Below, piece after piece: positions 35,813 through 44,752 of a stretch of DNA of 64,000 nucleotides. The notes under the pieces were generated by a model that saw only the letters and a program-made list of their open reading frames with translations, was not told the origin of the DNA and made no database searches. A program made the translations under genes and the position numbers. The first letter of the stretch is position 1; every line of letters starts with the position of its first letter. The DNA comes from RGIG2000 sp045612665 (GTDB lineage: Bacteria; Bacillota; Clostridia; Oscillospirales; CAG-272): the NCBI GenBank assembly GCA_045612665.1, contig JAZKZO010000038.1, positions 1-64,000 on the forward strand. Reading direction: 5' to 3'.

Positions 35813-36013
35813 ATGAAACTAAGAGTATTAGAAATTCTCAAAGAAAAGGGAAAAACAAGGTACTGGCTATATATACAAATGGGACTAAGTTATCAAAATT
35901 TCAACAACATGATAAATAACAAGACCAAGGCTATTAAATTTGACAATTTAAAAGCTTTATGCGACATTTTAGAGTGTACGCCAAACGACCTTTTTGAGGA
36001 ATATCACAAATAA
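35813..36013 (+). CDS. small XRE/Cro-type regulator
   Basis: A 66-residue protein that is a bare helix-turn-helix domain of the Cro/C1 type (TRYWLYIQMGLSYQNFNNMINNKTKAIKFDNLKALCDILECTPNDLFE). Proteins of this kind repress their own promoter or serve mobile elements and toxin-antitoxin systems. No partner toxin gene follows; the next feature is its terminator. AAGGGG lies before the start. The palindrome 70 bases upstream is the likely operator. Confidence 0.82.
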   Translation: MKLRVLEILKEKGKTRYWLYIQMGLSYQNFNNMINNKTKAIKFDNLKALCDILECTPNDLFEEYHK

Positions 36014-36046
36014 AAAAGACACATAGCTCACTATGTGTCTTTTTTA
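36012..36046 (+). terminator. terminator of the small XRE gene
   Basis: AAAAAAGACACATAG and CTATGTGTCTTTTTT around CTCA; bidirectional, shared with trpS. Confidence 0.88.
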
Positions 36047-36048
36047 TT

Positions 36049-37053
36049 TTAATGTTTGATTTCGGTGAAGCCGATTTTGCGTTTTACCTTGGACATTGTG
36101 CGTCTTGCGTTACGGTAGGCGTCCTCTGCGCCCTTTGCCATAACCTGCTCAAGGTATGCCTTATCAGCCATAAGTCTTGCGAATTCGTCGCGAACGCTCG
36201 AAAGTCCGTCTGCAACTGCCTCGCCTACTGCGAGCTTGAAATCACCGTAGCCCTTGCCTGCAAATTCCCTCTCTGCTTCCTCGATTGTCTTATTTGTAAT
36301 GCAAGAATAGATTGAGAGAAGATTTGAGATGCCTGGCTTTTCGGGAGTGTAGATGATTTGGTTATCGGAGTCGGTTACTGCTCTTTTGAACTTTCTTATA
36401 ATATCATCCTTGCTATCAAGAATACGAACGACTGCATTCTCGTTAGCATCGGACTTACTCATTTTCTTTGTAGGCTCCTGCAAGGACATGATCTTTGCAC
36501 CGTCCTTTGCTATGTAGCCATCAGGCACTACGAAGGTTTCGCCATAGATTTGATTGAAGCGATTTGCGATATCTCTTGCAAGCTCAAGGTGTTGCTTTTG
36601 GTCAACTCCAACAGGCACGAGCTCAGTTTGATAAAGCAAGATATCGGCTGCCATAAGTGAAGGATAGGTAAAGAGACCTGCGTTTATATTATCGGCATTC
36701 TTTGCGCTCTTATCCTTAAACTGTGTCATACGAGAAAGCTCACCAAACATAGTATAGCAATCAAGAATCCAGCCAAGCTCTGCGTGCTGAGGAACGTGGC
36801 TTTGAACGAAAAGCGTATTCTTCTCGGGGTCAAGACCGCACGCAATATAGAGTGCCAAGGTTTCGTAGGTTCTACGTCTTAGCTCTGCAGGGTTTTGTCT
36901 TACTGTGATTGCGTGCATATCAACAACGCAATAGTAGCAATGATATTCCTCGGAAAATGCGCTGAAATTACGGATTGCGCCGAGGTAGTTTCCTATTGTA
37001 AGGTTTCCTGACGGTTGAACGCCCGAAAACACGACCTTTTTATCGTTGAACAT
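36049..37053 (-). CDS. trpS: tryptophanyl-tRNA synthetase
   Basis: A 334-residue class I synthetase charging tRNA-Trp. The HIGH-type motif is PSGNLTIGNYLG (about residues 14-25) and the KMSKS motif is KKMSKSDAN (about 192-200). Length is normal for the bacterial enzyme. CAGGAG precedes the start. The gap to the upstream AI-2E-family gene is only 39 bases, with no room for a T-box leader, so Trp-dependent control is unlikely at this site. Confidence 0.95.
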   Translation of the reverse strand: MFNDKKVVFSGVQPSGNLTIGNYLGAIRNFSAFSEEYHCYYCVVDMHAITVRQNPAELRRRTYETLALYIACGLDPEKNTLFVQSHVPQHAELGWILDCYTMFGELSRMTQFKDKSAKNADNINAGLFTYPSLMAADILLYQTELVPVGVDQKQHLELARDIANRFNQIYGETFVVPDGYIAKDGAKIMSLQEPTKKMSKSDANENAVVRILDSKDDIIRKFKRAVTDSDNQIIYTPEKPGISNLLSIYSCITNKTIEEAEREFAGKGYGDFKLAVGEAVADGLSSVRDEFARLMADKAYLEQVMAKGAEDAYRNARRTMSKVKRKIGFTEIKH

Positions 37054-37092
37054 AGATTTCTCCTGTGATGTATCAATATTATTTATATAATA

Positions 37093-38193
37093 TCACAAAC
37101 TTTCTCCATTTTCAACACATTTTTTAGTTTCGTCATCTTTTTTTAATCCGTCATAAACCGTTTTCGCTCCAAACGCCAAGAAGGGGGCTACAATCATACC
37201 GCCGACGCCTGCGATTTTGAGTCCTGCGTACATTGAAATTATGGCTACGAGGGGATGGACGTTCATTTGAGAGCTGACAATTCTCGGCTCTATTATTTGT
37301 CTTACAATATAAATTATTGTGAACAAAATAAGCAATCCGATGCCAAGCCTTTGGTTTCCTATTACAAACGAAACAATCGACCAAGGCACAAGTACTACGC
37401 CTACTCCCAAAATCGGCAACGCGTCAACGAATGCGCAAATTATAGCTATTGCAAACGCGCCCTCTACATTTAGTATAAGAAGCCCTGCAAAAACCTGTGC
37501 AAAGGCAACTAGAATTATCAGCGTATACGAGCGCACATAGCCCGAAATAACGAAAACGATATCCTTTTTTAGTCTAGGAAGCCTTTCTTGAAGGGAGCTT
37601 GGGAGTGCGCGTGTTAATGCTCCCGAGATTTTGTGATAATCCTTTGAAAAATAAAAAAGTGAGAGCAAAATAACGATAGCTGTAACGACTATTTCGGGCA
37701 TCGAGGCGATGAAGCGACCTATTGCCTGTGTTAAGCGCGCGCTTATCATATTTATCGTATTTTTTGCCATATCGAGCGCAATAGAATATACGCTTGTATT
37801 ATCGGAGAGGTTATTTTTCAAAAACGGGAATTTTTCGCCTAAACTATTCAAAAAATCCAAGCTTATGCTTATATAGTTATTCTCCTTGCTTAAATGCTCG
37901 CTTATTTTACTTATTATCACGCCGATTTGGTCTAAGAGGGCGCTTGATGCAAGGATTAAAAGATAGACACTAACACAAAGCGTTATACCGATTACAAAAA
38001 GGCTGATTATGCTTTTCGGTACTCTCGTATGACGGGACATTTTATCAATTACAGGGCGCAAAAGCATAACCGTTAAAAACGAGATAGCAAACGGCAGGAT
38101 TATGCCAAGAGCATATTTCAAAATTACATAGGAAATTAAAAAATATATAACGATATTCACGCCTATGTATGCGCTTTTCTTCAATTTTTCCAT
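37093..38193 (-). CDS. AI-2E family transporter (PerM/YtvI-like)
   Basis: A 366-residue membrane protein of the AI-2E exporter superfamily: two N-terminal helices, an amphipathic soluble segment (about 90-160) and five or six C-terminal helices with the family motif FVDALPILGVGVVLVPW (about 250-266). Members export small molecules or ions; YtvI-type members are sporulation-associated in Bacillus. The start at 38193 follows AGAGGTGAG; an upstream in-frame start is not supported. Substrate not assigned. Confidence 0.85.
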   Translation of the reverse strand: MEKLKKSAYIGVNIVIYFLISYVILKYALGIILPFAISFLTVMLLRPVIDKMSRHTRVPKSIISLFVIGITLCVSVYLLILASSALLDQIGVIISKISEHLSKENNYISISLDFLNSLGEKFPFLKNNLSDNTSVYSIALDMAKNTINMISARLTQAIGRFIASMPEIVVTAIVILLSLFYFSKDYHKISGALTRALPSSLQERLPRLKKDIVFVISGYVRSYTLIILVAFAQVFAGLLILNVEGAFAIAIICAFVDALPILGVGVVLVPWSIVSFVIGNQRLGIGLLILFTIIYIVRQIIEPRIVSSQMNVHPLVAIISMYAGLKIAGVGGMIVAPFLAFGAKTVYDGLKKDDETKKCVENGESL

Positions 38194-38251
38194 TATCTCA
38201 CCTCTTTTTAAAAATATATTTAACATTTTTGCGCTTTATTAAACAAATCAT

Positions 38252-38280
38252 TTGACATTGGCGCTATATTTTGTTAAAAT
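38252..38280 (+). promoter_or_regulatory. promoter of ppiB
   Basis: TTGACA (38252-38257), 17-bp spacer, TAAAAT (38275-38280). Confidence 0.8.
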
Positions 38281-38312
38281 ATATATATAATTATTTTGCG
38301 AGGTGTTTTATC

Positions 38313-38789
38313 ATGGTAAGAATAGAAATGGAAAACGGTGGAATTATCGATATTGAGCTTTACGAGGACAAGGCGCCTATTACTGTTGCCAACTTCAAGA
38401 AGCTTGTTAGCGAGGGCTTTTACGACGGTCTTATTTTCCACAGAGTTATAGCAGGCTTTATGATTCAGGGCGGAGATCCAACAGGCACAGGCTGTGGTGG
38501 CTCAAGCGAGAAAATCAAGGGCGAATTCAGAGCTAACGGTGTTGCAAACGACATTTCACACGTACGCGGTGTTGTTTCTATGGCTAGAAGCCAAATGCCT
38601 AACTCTGCTTCATCACAGTTCTTTATTATGCACGCTGACGGAAAGTTCCTTGATGGAAACTACGCGGCATTCGGTAAGGTTGTATCAGGCATTGAGGTTG
38701 TTGACGAGATTGCAGGGGTTAAAACCAATTTCCAAGATAGACCCGTTATTGATATGAGAATGAAAAAGGTTACTCTTATTGAGGAATGA
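38313..38789 (+). CDS. ppiB: cyclophilin-type peptidyl-prolyl isomerase
   Basis: A 158-residue cytoplasmic cyclophilin. The core FHRVIAGFMIQGGDPTGTG (with the catalytic Arg of FHRV), the SSASSQFFI and NYAAFGKVVSGI motifs are all present. It speeds cis-trans isomerisation of X-Pro bonds during folding. Start at 38313 with GCGAGGTG upstream; an earlier in-frame start overlaps the promoter -10 and is rejected. Its stop overlaps the start of the next gene (ATGA), so the two are translationally coupled. Confidence 0.93.
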   Translation: MVRIEMENGGIIDIELYEDKAPITVANFKKLVSEGFYDGLIFHRVIAGFMIQGGDPTGTGCGGSSEKIKGEFRANGVANDISHVRGVVSMARSQMPNSASSQFFIMHADGKFLDGNYAAFGKVVSGIEVVDEIAGVKTNFQDRPVIDMRMKKVTLIEE

Positions 38790-39304
38790 AAAGGTCTAAA
38801 TTAGTCGATCTTGCGATATTTGCCATGCTTGGCACGATATTGTTTGTATCAAAAATCATTTTTGAGTTTTTGCCCAACGTTCATCCGATTGCGATGTTCA
38901 TTGCGGTATACACGCTTGTATATCGTGCAAGGGCGCTGATACCTGTTTACGTGTATGTGTTTATACTCGGGCTTTACTATGGCTTCCCTATGTGGTGGTA
39001 TCCTTATGTTTACATATGGGCTGTTATATGGGCGTTTTCAATGCTCATTCCCAAGGGTGCGTCGCTTCGCACAAAGGGCGTTCTATCGGCTGTATTTTGT
39101 GGCTTACACGGTCTTTTGTTCGGCATTCTCTATGCGCCGGCACAGGCTGTTATGTTTGGACTTGATTTCAAGGGAATGCTCACCTGGATTGTAGCAGGAT
39201 TTCCGTTTGACATAGTACATATGTGCGCAAATATTGCGATTTCGGTGCTTGTAATACCACTTTACAAGGTGCTTAACCGACTTGAAGAAAAAAGAACAAT
39301 ATAA
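38786..39304 (+). CDS. putative ECF transporter S component-like membrane protein
   Basis: A 172-residue protein with about six membrane helices. The N-terminal pattern (AMLGTILFVSKIIFEFLPNVHPIAMFIAVYTLVYRARAL) resembles S components of group II ECF transporters, where an early L-P-N-V/I-E/H-P segment lies in loop 1. It would capture a vitamin-type substrate and use the shared EcfA1/A2/T module, which is encoded 20 kb away. The ligand cannot be assigned. It overlaps ppiB by four bases. An alternative is an unrelated small integral membrane protein; the family call is moderate. Confidence 0.6.
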   Translation: MKRSKLVDLAIFAMLGTILFVSKIIFEFLPNVHPIAMFIAVYTLVYRARALIPVYVYVFILGLYYGFPMWWYPYVYIWAVIWAFSMLIPKGASLRTKGVLSAVFCGLHGLLFGILYAPAQAVMFGLDFKGMLTWIVAGFPFDIVHMCANIAISVLVIPLYKVLNRLEEKRTI

Positions 39305-39331
39305 AAAACGAGGCGATTGCCTCGTTTTTTA
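39303..39331 (+). terminator. terminator after the S-component-like gene
   Basis: AAAAAACGAGGC and GCCTCGTTTTTT around GATT; bidirectional and overlapping the stop of the converging HAD gene. Confidence 0.88.
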
Positions 39332-39907
39332 AATTATATCCTTCTTTTTGAACTTCCAAGGGGAAAGATTTTCGCCCTTTACGATGAATGCCTGCTTTGA
39401 GATAAGCGCAAGGGGCGTATCGCAGTACATATCGGAATAGAAGCTATCAATTTCGGCATTTGGGTACATTTCGTAAAAACGGGTTACCTTTTGCTTTCCA
39501 TGACAGTTTTCTCCGTCGAAAAGTCCTGTTTTCTTATCAACTCTTGTTGCCATCATACATTCAACGCCAAGCTCGGCACAGATAGGGGCAAGCAAGAATT
39601 CGGGAGAGGCGGAAATTATGATATCCGAGCCTTCCTTCATTTCCATATACCATTTTTTGATATTTTTTCTATGCTCTTCCCAAAAATCAAGGACTGCCTT
39701 GTCTATATCGGGAATTTTTTGAACTATGCTAAAAAGCTTTTGCTTAAAGGTCTTTTTCTTAACTATGCGAAGTCCGAAGCCTGCACCGTAAAGCAAAACG
39801 GGGAAAATTTTTCCTCTTGTTTTAGGATAGTGCTTTAAGCAATAAAAGAAGAAATCCTTTGAGCTATCGCCGTGATATATAGTTCCGTCAAAATCAAATA
39901 CATTCAT
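39329..39907 (-). CDS. HAD-IB family phosphatase
   Basis: A 192-residue haloacid dehalogenase-type hydrolase. Motif I FDFDGT (residues 4-9), motif II serine in IIISASPEF (about 98-106), Lys of motif III and the acidic motif IV in SFYSDMYCD are visible. Subfamily IB covers phosphoserine- and lysophospholipid-type phosphatases; the substrate is not assigned. The ATG is one base after the stop of the CNNM/CorC gene, with GAGGAC as ribosome binding site, so both form one operon. Confidence 0.85.
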   Translation of the reverse strand: MNVFDFDGTIYHGDSSKDFFFYCLKHYPKTRGKIFPVLLYGAGFGLRIVKKKTFKQKLFSIVQKIPDIDKAVLDFWEEHRKNIKKWYMEMKEGSDIIISASPEFLLAPICAELGVECMMATRVDKKTGLFDGENCHGKQKVTRFYEMYPNAEIDSFYSDMYCDTPLALISKQAFIVKGENLSPWKFKKKDII

Positions 39908-39908
39908 A

Positions 39909-41195
39909 TTATTCGTCGTCCTCAGTAACGCTATTAACCGTTACCTGTACCTCTTCGAGTCGCTTTGGACCGATTTTCTTGATTTCAATATGTAATCTTT
40001 GATAATCGAAGCTATCGCCAACCTTTGGGAAGGTTTCAAGCTCCTTCATGATAAATCCGTTAACGGTCTGAGGCATATCCTCATCATCGTCAACCACGAG
40101 CTCGAATTTTTCGATAAAGTCATCAAGGTCAGCCGAGCATTTAACGAGGAAGCTACCGTCAGGCATTTCCTTATAGTCCTCGGTAATCTCATCGTGCTCG
40201 TCAAAGACGTCTCCGATAAGCTCCTCAATTATATCCTCCATTGTAACAATTCCCATTGTTCCGCCGTACTCGTCAACAACGATTGCCATATGGCACTTTT
40301 TGCTCTTAAGCACCTGCATAAGGTCTGCAATTTTAATATGCTCAGATACGTGAACAGGCTTTTGAAGATGCTTTGTAATCGTTTTATTATTGTTATGATA
40401 AGCAACGAAGAAATCCTTTTCATGAAGGATACCGATTATATCGTCAATATCCTCGTTATACACAGGAAGACGCGAATATGCGTTTTCGATAAAGGTTTTT
40501 GCGATATCCTCGATGCTATCGTCCTTAGAAATTGCGCAAATTTCAACACGAGGTGTCAAGATATCACCGGCAGATACATCGGCAAACTCGATAGCCGAGC
40601 GAATAAGGTCGCCCTCTTCGGTTTCAATTGAGCCGTCCTCCTCCGCCTCGTCAACGATTGTGATAAGCTCATCCTCGGTATAGGCGCTTTCCTCCTTTGG
40701 CTTGAACATCTTCATAAGAAGCTTGCTCCAGCCACCGAAAATGAAAACGAACGGGATTAAGATTATTTGGAAAAATCTTATAATAGGTGCAAAAGCAAGG
40801 GCTGTTCCGTCTGCGTGTCCCTTGGCGATAACCTTTGGTGAAATTTCACCGAAAATCAATACCGCTACGGTAATAACAGCAGTGGAAACAGTTGCGCCAA
40901 CGCTTTCGGCGTCGGAAGTGTTCATATTTACAAACAAATCAATAAAGAAAATTGTAGCAATTGAAGAAAGCGCGATGTTTACGATGTTATTGCCGATCAA
41001 AATGGTGTTTATCAGCTTATCGTATTTTTCCTCAAGCGCAAGAACCATTTTAGCGCGCTTGTTTCCGTTTTGCGCCATATTCTTCATTCTAATCTTATTG
41101 AATGTTGAAAAAGCTGTTTCTGTTGATGAAAAAAATGCCGATAGCACAAGAAGCACTATCATAGAGATTAATATCCCCACGGCGTCTGCGTCCAT
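39909..41195 (-). CDS. CNNM/CorC-family transporter-associated protein (hemolysin C-like)
   Basis: A 428-residue membrane protein in the standard order: DUF21 transmembrane domain with about four helices (residues 1-190), a CBS-domain pair (about 205-330) and a C-terminal CorC_HlyC domain (about 345-425). Relatives take part in Mg2+ or Co2+ homeostasis. GGAGG before the start and a strong promoter 38 bases upstream. It leads the operon with the HAD phosphatase gene. Confidence 0.92.
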   Translation of the reverse strand: MDADAVGILISMIVLLVLSAFFSSTETAFSTFNKIRMKNMAQNGNKRAKMVLALEEKYDKLINTILIGNNIVNIALSSIATIFFIDLFVNMNTSDAESVGATVSTAVITVAVLIFGEISPKVIAKGHADGTALAFAPIIRFFQIILIPFVFIFGGWSKLLMKMFKPKEESAYTEDELITIVDEAEEDGSIETEEGDLIRSAIEFADVSAGDILTPRVEICAISKDDSIEDIAKTFIENAYSRLPVYNEDIDDIIGILHEKDFFVAYHNNNKTITKHLQKPVHVSEHIKIADLMQVLKSKKCHMAIVVDEYGGTMGIVTMEDIIEELIGDVFDEHDEITEDYKEMPDGSFLVKCSADLDDFIEKFELVVDDDEDMPQTVNGFIMKELETFPKVGDSFDYQRLHIEIKKIGPKRLEEVQVTVNSVTEDDE

Positions 41196-41232
41196 AATAG
41201 TAAAAATACCTCCAAAAATGTTATTACATATT

Positions 41233-41261
41233 ATTGTATCATATTATAACTATATTGTCAA
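41233..41261 (-). promoter_or_regulatory. promoter of the CNNM/CorC-HAD operon
   Basis: Minus strand: TTGACA (41256-41261), 17-bp spacer, TACAAT (41233-41238). Confidence 0.82.
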
Positions 41262-41372
41262 GGGAAAAGGCAAAATGTGTATCCCTGTGAAAATCTTATC
41301 AAAAACTGTAATATGTTTAAATCGGTGCGAATATGCTTTAGTATGAAATAACGCCAAAAGGTAGGTGCTTAT

Positions 41373-42839
41373 ATGAATATATATGAGGATATCGCAAAAA
41401 GAACCAACGGGGAAATCTACATAGGCGTGGTTGGCCCTGTAAGAAGTGGAAAATCAACCTTTATCAAGAAATTTATGGACGGAGCTGTAATTCCGAGCAT
41501 TGAATCCGATTATGACAGACAGCGCGCCAAGGACGAGACTCCGCAAAGTGCCTCAGGCAAGGCTATTATGACGACCGAGCCCAAATTTATACCCGACGAG
41601 GCGGTTTCGGTCAAGATAGGTGGCGCAAAAATGAAGGTGCGTCTAATTGACTGTGTGGGATATATGATAGACGGTGCGCTTGGTGCGAGCGAGGACGGCT
41701 CTCCGAGAATGGTTATGACACCTTGGTCGGATAAGCCTATGGAGTTTGAAAAAGCCGGTGAGCTTGGCACTAAAAAGGTAATTTGCGACCACTCTACCGT
41801 TGGAATGGTGGTTACCTCGGACGGCTCGTTTGGTGATTTTTCAAGAGATGATTACTTGGGCGCGGAAAGGCGCGTTATAGGAGAGCTTCACGAGCTTGGA
41901 AAGCCGTTTGTGATAATTTTAAATTCGGCAAATCCGTCAAGTGATGCATCTCACGCATTAGCACTTGCGCTCGAGGAGAAATACGATGCGCCTGTTGCGC
42001 TTGTAAACGCGCTTGAAATCACCGAAGAGGATTTTGAGGGAATTATGAAGCTTTTGCTCGGGCAATTTAGCATAAACGAAATAAAATTCAACCTTCCAAA
42101 ATATGTTTCCTCACTTGATGGCGACCACTGGCTTAGGTCAAGCATTGTTAGCTCTATTCGAAATTCGCTTGAGGGAGTGTCTAAAATTGATGATATTTCC
42201 GAGTGTGTTAAGGCGATTTCGAAAAACGAGTACATAAGCGAAGTGCCCGAATACGCATCTAATCTCGGCACGGGCGAAATCGAGGTTACAATCAAGCTAA
42301 ACGACGATTTATATTACAAGATTATAAGCGAGCTTTGCGGTGTTGAAATCAGTGATGACGAGGCACTATTTAAATGTATCGCTTCGTTTAGTAATGCTAA
42401 AAAGGAGCTTGACAAGTTTACCGAGGCAATTGACGAGGTGAATGCGACGGGATACGGAATCGTATTGCCTGACGTAGATGATATGACGCTTGAAGAGCCC
42501 GAAATCGTTAAGCAAGCGGGCGCTTACGGTGTTAAGCTTCGTGCCTCTGCGCCGTCAATTCATATGATACGTGCGCAAATTGAAACCGAAATAAATCCAA
42601 TTGTGGGCACTCAGGAGCAATCACAAGAAATAATCAAGTATATGCTTGAGGAGTTCGAGGATGAGCCAAAAAAGATTTGGGAGTCAAATATGTTTGGCAA
42701 ATCTCTTTATGAGCTTGTAAACGAGGGCTTGCATGCAAAGCTTGAGCACATTTCCGACGATTCGCGTTCAAGACTTTCCGACACGCTCACAAGAGTCATA
42801 AACGAGGGCTCAGGCGGTCTTATTTGCATAATTTTATAA
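41373..42839 (+). CDS. spoIVA: stage IV sporulation protein A
   Basis: A 488-residue spore-coat morphogenetic ATPase. It polymerises around the forespore and forms the base layer for coat assembly. Walker A GPVRSGKST (residues 21-29) and a sensor-like DCVGYMIDGALG segment (about 98-109) are clear, and the C-terminus ends in the short hydrophobic/Gly-rich GGLICIIL tail typical of SpoIVA. AAAGGTAGGTG lies before the start. A sigma-E promoter would be expected; I did not find a convincing one in the 177-bp upstream gap. Confidence 0.95.
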   Translation: MNIYEDIAKRTNGEIYIGVVGPVRSGKSTFIKKFMDGAVIPSIESDYDRQRAKDETPQSASGKAIMTTEPKFIPDEAVSVKIGGAKMKVRLIDCVGYMIDGALGASEDGSPRMVMTPWSDKPMEFEKAGELGTKKVICDHSTVGMVVTSDGSFGDFSRDDYLGAERRVIGELHELGKPFVIILNSANPSSDASHALALALEEKYDAPVALVNALEITEEDFEGIMKLLLGQFSINEIKFNLPKYVSSLDGDHWLRSSIVSSIRNSLEGVSKIDDISECVKAISKNEYISEVPEYASNLGTGEIEVTIKLNDDLYYKIISELCGVEISDDEALFKCIASFSNAKKELDKFTEAIDEVNATGYGIVLPDVDDMTLEEPEIVKQAGAYGVKLRASAPSIHMIRAQIETEINPIVGTQEQSQEIIKYMLEEFEDEPKKIWESNMFGKSLYELVNEGLHAKLEHISDDSRSRLSDTLTRVINEGSGGLICIIL

Positions 42840-42842
42840 AAA

Positions 42843-42887
42843 CACAGGGGGATGTGTCGCTAATTTGTGGCATTCCCCTGTTTTTTG
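42843..42887 (+). terminator. terminator of spoIVA
   Basis: ACAGGGG and CCCCTGT (extended by partial pairing inside) followed by TTTTTTGTTT. Confidence 0.75.
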
Positions 42888-42897
42888 TTTGCAAATA

Positions 42898-42926
42898 TTG
42901 ACAAAATCATTTCTTTATGTTATCAT
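42898..42926 (+). promoter_or_regulatory. promoter of the TM2 protein gene
   Basis: TTGACA (42898-42903), 17-bp spacer, TATCAT (42921-42926). Confidence 0.8.
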
Positions 42927-42954
42927 ATATGTAGACTATTTTTGGAGGTGCGCT

Positions 42955-43326
42955 ATGTTTTGTAAGAGCTGTGGTACTGAACTAAAGGACGATGCAAGAT
43001 TTTGTCCGTCGTGTGGTACAACGACAAATTTCACTCCTATAACTGTTGCTCAACCTGAGCTTGCCGAGCCTGTAAAGGTTCAAAAGGCAGAAAACAAGAA
43101 AAAGAAAACCGCATCTCTTCTCGGAATTTTCCTCGGTGGTATCGGTCTTCACAGATTTTATCTTGGTTACACAGGCACTGCTCTAATTCATATAATTTTA
43201 TTCCTCGTTGGATTTTTAACCTTTGGTGTTTGCGCACTTGCCTCTTATATTTGGGCAATTGTTGACGTTGTAAGAATTTTAAGAGGAAAGATTGCAGTTG
43301 ACGCAAATGATAATGAAATAATTTAA
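42955..43326 (+). CDS. zinc-ribbon TM2-domain membrane protein
   Basis: A 123-residue protein with an N-terminal zinc ribbon (CKSCGTEL...CPSCG, residues 3-20), a basic linker and a TM2 domain: two membrane helices around GGIGLHRFYLGYTGTAL and YIWAIVDVVRI (about 60-115). TM2 proteins are common in bacteria and of unknown function. Start at 42955 with GGAGG six bases upstream; upstream in-frame sequence covers the promoter and is not coding. Followed by its own terminator. Confidence 0.88.
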   Translation: MFCKSCGTELKDDARFCPSCGTTTNFTPITVAQPELAEPVKVQKAENKKKKTASLLGIFLGGIGLHRFYLGYTGTALIHIILFLVGFLTFGVCALASYIWAIVDVVRILRGKIAVDANDNEII

Positions 43327-43352
43327 AAAAGGACTCTTTTGAGTCCTTTTTC
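43325..43352 (+). terminator. terminator of the TM2 protein gene
   Basis: AAAAAAGGACTC and GAGTCCTTTTT around TTTT. Confidence 0.88.
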
Positions 43353-43440
43353 TTTATAGTCAATCCATATTTTCAACAAAAGCGCAATATTTCAAAGCCA
43401 TTTTCCACCAAAAATTAATCTCGTATTACGAACGAGCCAT

Positions 43441-43472
43441 AAAAAAATGGACACAAAAGTGTCCATTTTTTA
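43441..43472 (-). terminator. terminator of the str operon after tuf
   Basis: AAAAATGGACAC and GTGTCCATTTTT around AAAA, with T-run on the minus strand. The 88-bp gap to the TM2 terminator holds nothing else visible. Confidence 0.88.
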
Positions 43473-43488
43473 TTTAGTATCGGTAAAA

Positions 43489-44691
43489 TTACTCGATGAT
43501 TTCAGAAACCTTACCTGAACCTACTGTACGACCACCCTCACGGATAGCGAACTTAAGACCGTTCTCGATAGCGATAGGAGTGATGAGCTCAACTTCCATA
43601 GTCAAGTTGTCACCAGGCTTAGCCATGTCGGTGTCCTTAAGTGTGATGATACCAGTAACGTCAGTTGTTCTGATATAGAACTGAGGTCTGTAGTTTGAGA
43701 AGAATGGCTTTGAACGGCCGCCTTCCTTTTCAGTAAGAATATATACAGTACCTACGAACTTCTTGTGTGGGTTGATTGAACCTGGCTTGCAGAGAACCTG
43801 TCCTCTTTCGATTTCGTTCTTCTGAACGCCACGGAGAAGGAGACCTACGTTGTCACCAGCTTCAGCAGAGTCCATAAGCTTGTGGAACATCTCGATACCG
43901 GTAATAACTGTCTTTCTTCTTTCGTCTGTAAGACCAACGATTTCAACTTCGTCTGCCATCTTAACAGTACCACGCTCTACTCTACCTGTAGAAACAGTAC
44001 CACGACCAGAAATTGAGAATACGTCCTCTACTGGGAGAAGGAATGGGAGATCAGCCTTTCTGTCAGGAGTTGGGATGTATGAGTCAACAGCATCCATAAG
44101 CTCCCAAATGCAAGCGTACTCAGGTGCGCTAGCATCCTTGTTTTCGGACATAAGAGCGTTTCTTGCAGATCCACGAACGATCGGAATGTCGTCACCTGGG
44201 AATTCATACTCGCTAAGGAGTTCTCTGATTTCCATCTCAACGAGGTCGAGAAGTTCTGGGTCGTCAACGTCATCACACTTGTTGATGAAGATTACGAGAG
44301 CTGGAACGCCTACCTGACGAGCAAGAAGAACGTGCTCACGAGTCTGAGCCATAGGGCCGTCTGTACCAGCAACAACGAGGATTGCACCGTCCATCTGAGC
44401 TGCACCAGTAATCATGTTCTTTACATAGTCAGCGTGGCCAGGGCAGTCAACGTGAGCGTAGTGACGAGCGTCAGTTTCGTACTCAACGTGACGGGAGTTG
44501 ATTGTGATACCTCTTTCTCTTTCTTCAGGACAGTTGTCGATTTGGCTGTAGTCCAAGAAGTCGATGTTAGAGTTCTTGAGTGAGAGGGTCTTTGTGATAG
44601 CCGCGGTCAAGGTTGTCTTACCGTGGTCAACGTGACCGATGGTACCAATGTTAACGTGTGGTTTGGTTCTTTCAAATTTAGCCTTTGCCAT
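43489..44691 (-). CDS. tuf: elongation factor Tu
   Basis: A 400-residue GTPase that delivers aminoacyl-tRNA to the ribosome. G1 GHVDHGKT (residues 19-26), G3 DCPGHADYVKNMITGAAQMDGAI, G4 NKCD and the two beta-barrel domains are complete; the C-terminus reads ...IREGGRTVGSGKVSEII. A strong GGAGG ribosome binding site lies before the start. It is the last gene of the str operon, 61 bases after fusA. It is the only tuf copy in this window. Confidence 0.98.
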   Translation of the reverse strand: MAKAKFERTKPHVNIGTIGHVDHGKTTLTAAITKTLSLKNSNIDFLDYSQIDNCPEERERGITINSRHVEYETDARHYAHVDCPGHADYVKNMITGAAQMDGAILVVAGTDGPMAQTREHVLLARQVGVPALVIFINKCDDVDDPELLDLVEMEIRELLSEYEFPGDDIPIVRGSARNALMSENKDASAPEYACIWELMDAVDSYIPTPDRKADLPFLLPVEDVFSISGRGTVSTGRVERGTVKMADEVEIVGLTDERRKTVITGIEMFHKLMDSAEAGDNVGLLLRGVQKNEIERGQVLCKPGSINPHKKFVGTVYILTEKEGGRSKPFFSNYRPQFYIRTTDVTGIITLKDTDMAKPGDNLTMEVELITPIAIENGLKFAIREGGRTVGSGKVSEIIE

Positions 44692-44752
44692 TTGAGTTTT
44701 CCTCCATAAATTAAATATATTTGTTTTTTGTTTTTTATTTTATGAACAATAA

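Noticed and set aside
35813..36013. Mini-XRE gene as antitoxin of a toxin-antitoxin pair
   Set aside because: No second small gene lies on either side in the same operon; its terminator follows at once.
37054..37092. Possible T-box leader for trpS
   Set aside because: Only 39 bases separate the preceding gene from trpS; no room for stem I and antiterminator and no T-box sequence.
41196..41372. Sigma-E promoter before spoIVA
   Set aside because: Expected from biology, but I could not find a -35/-10 pair matching the sigma-E consensus at a proper spacing; GAATATG near 41331 lacks a CATA-type partner.
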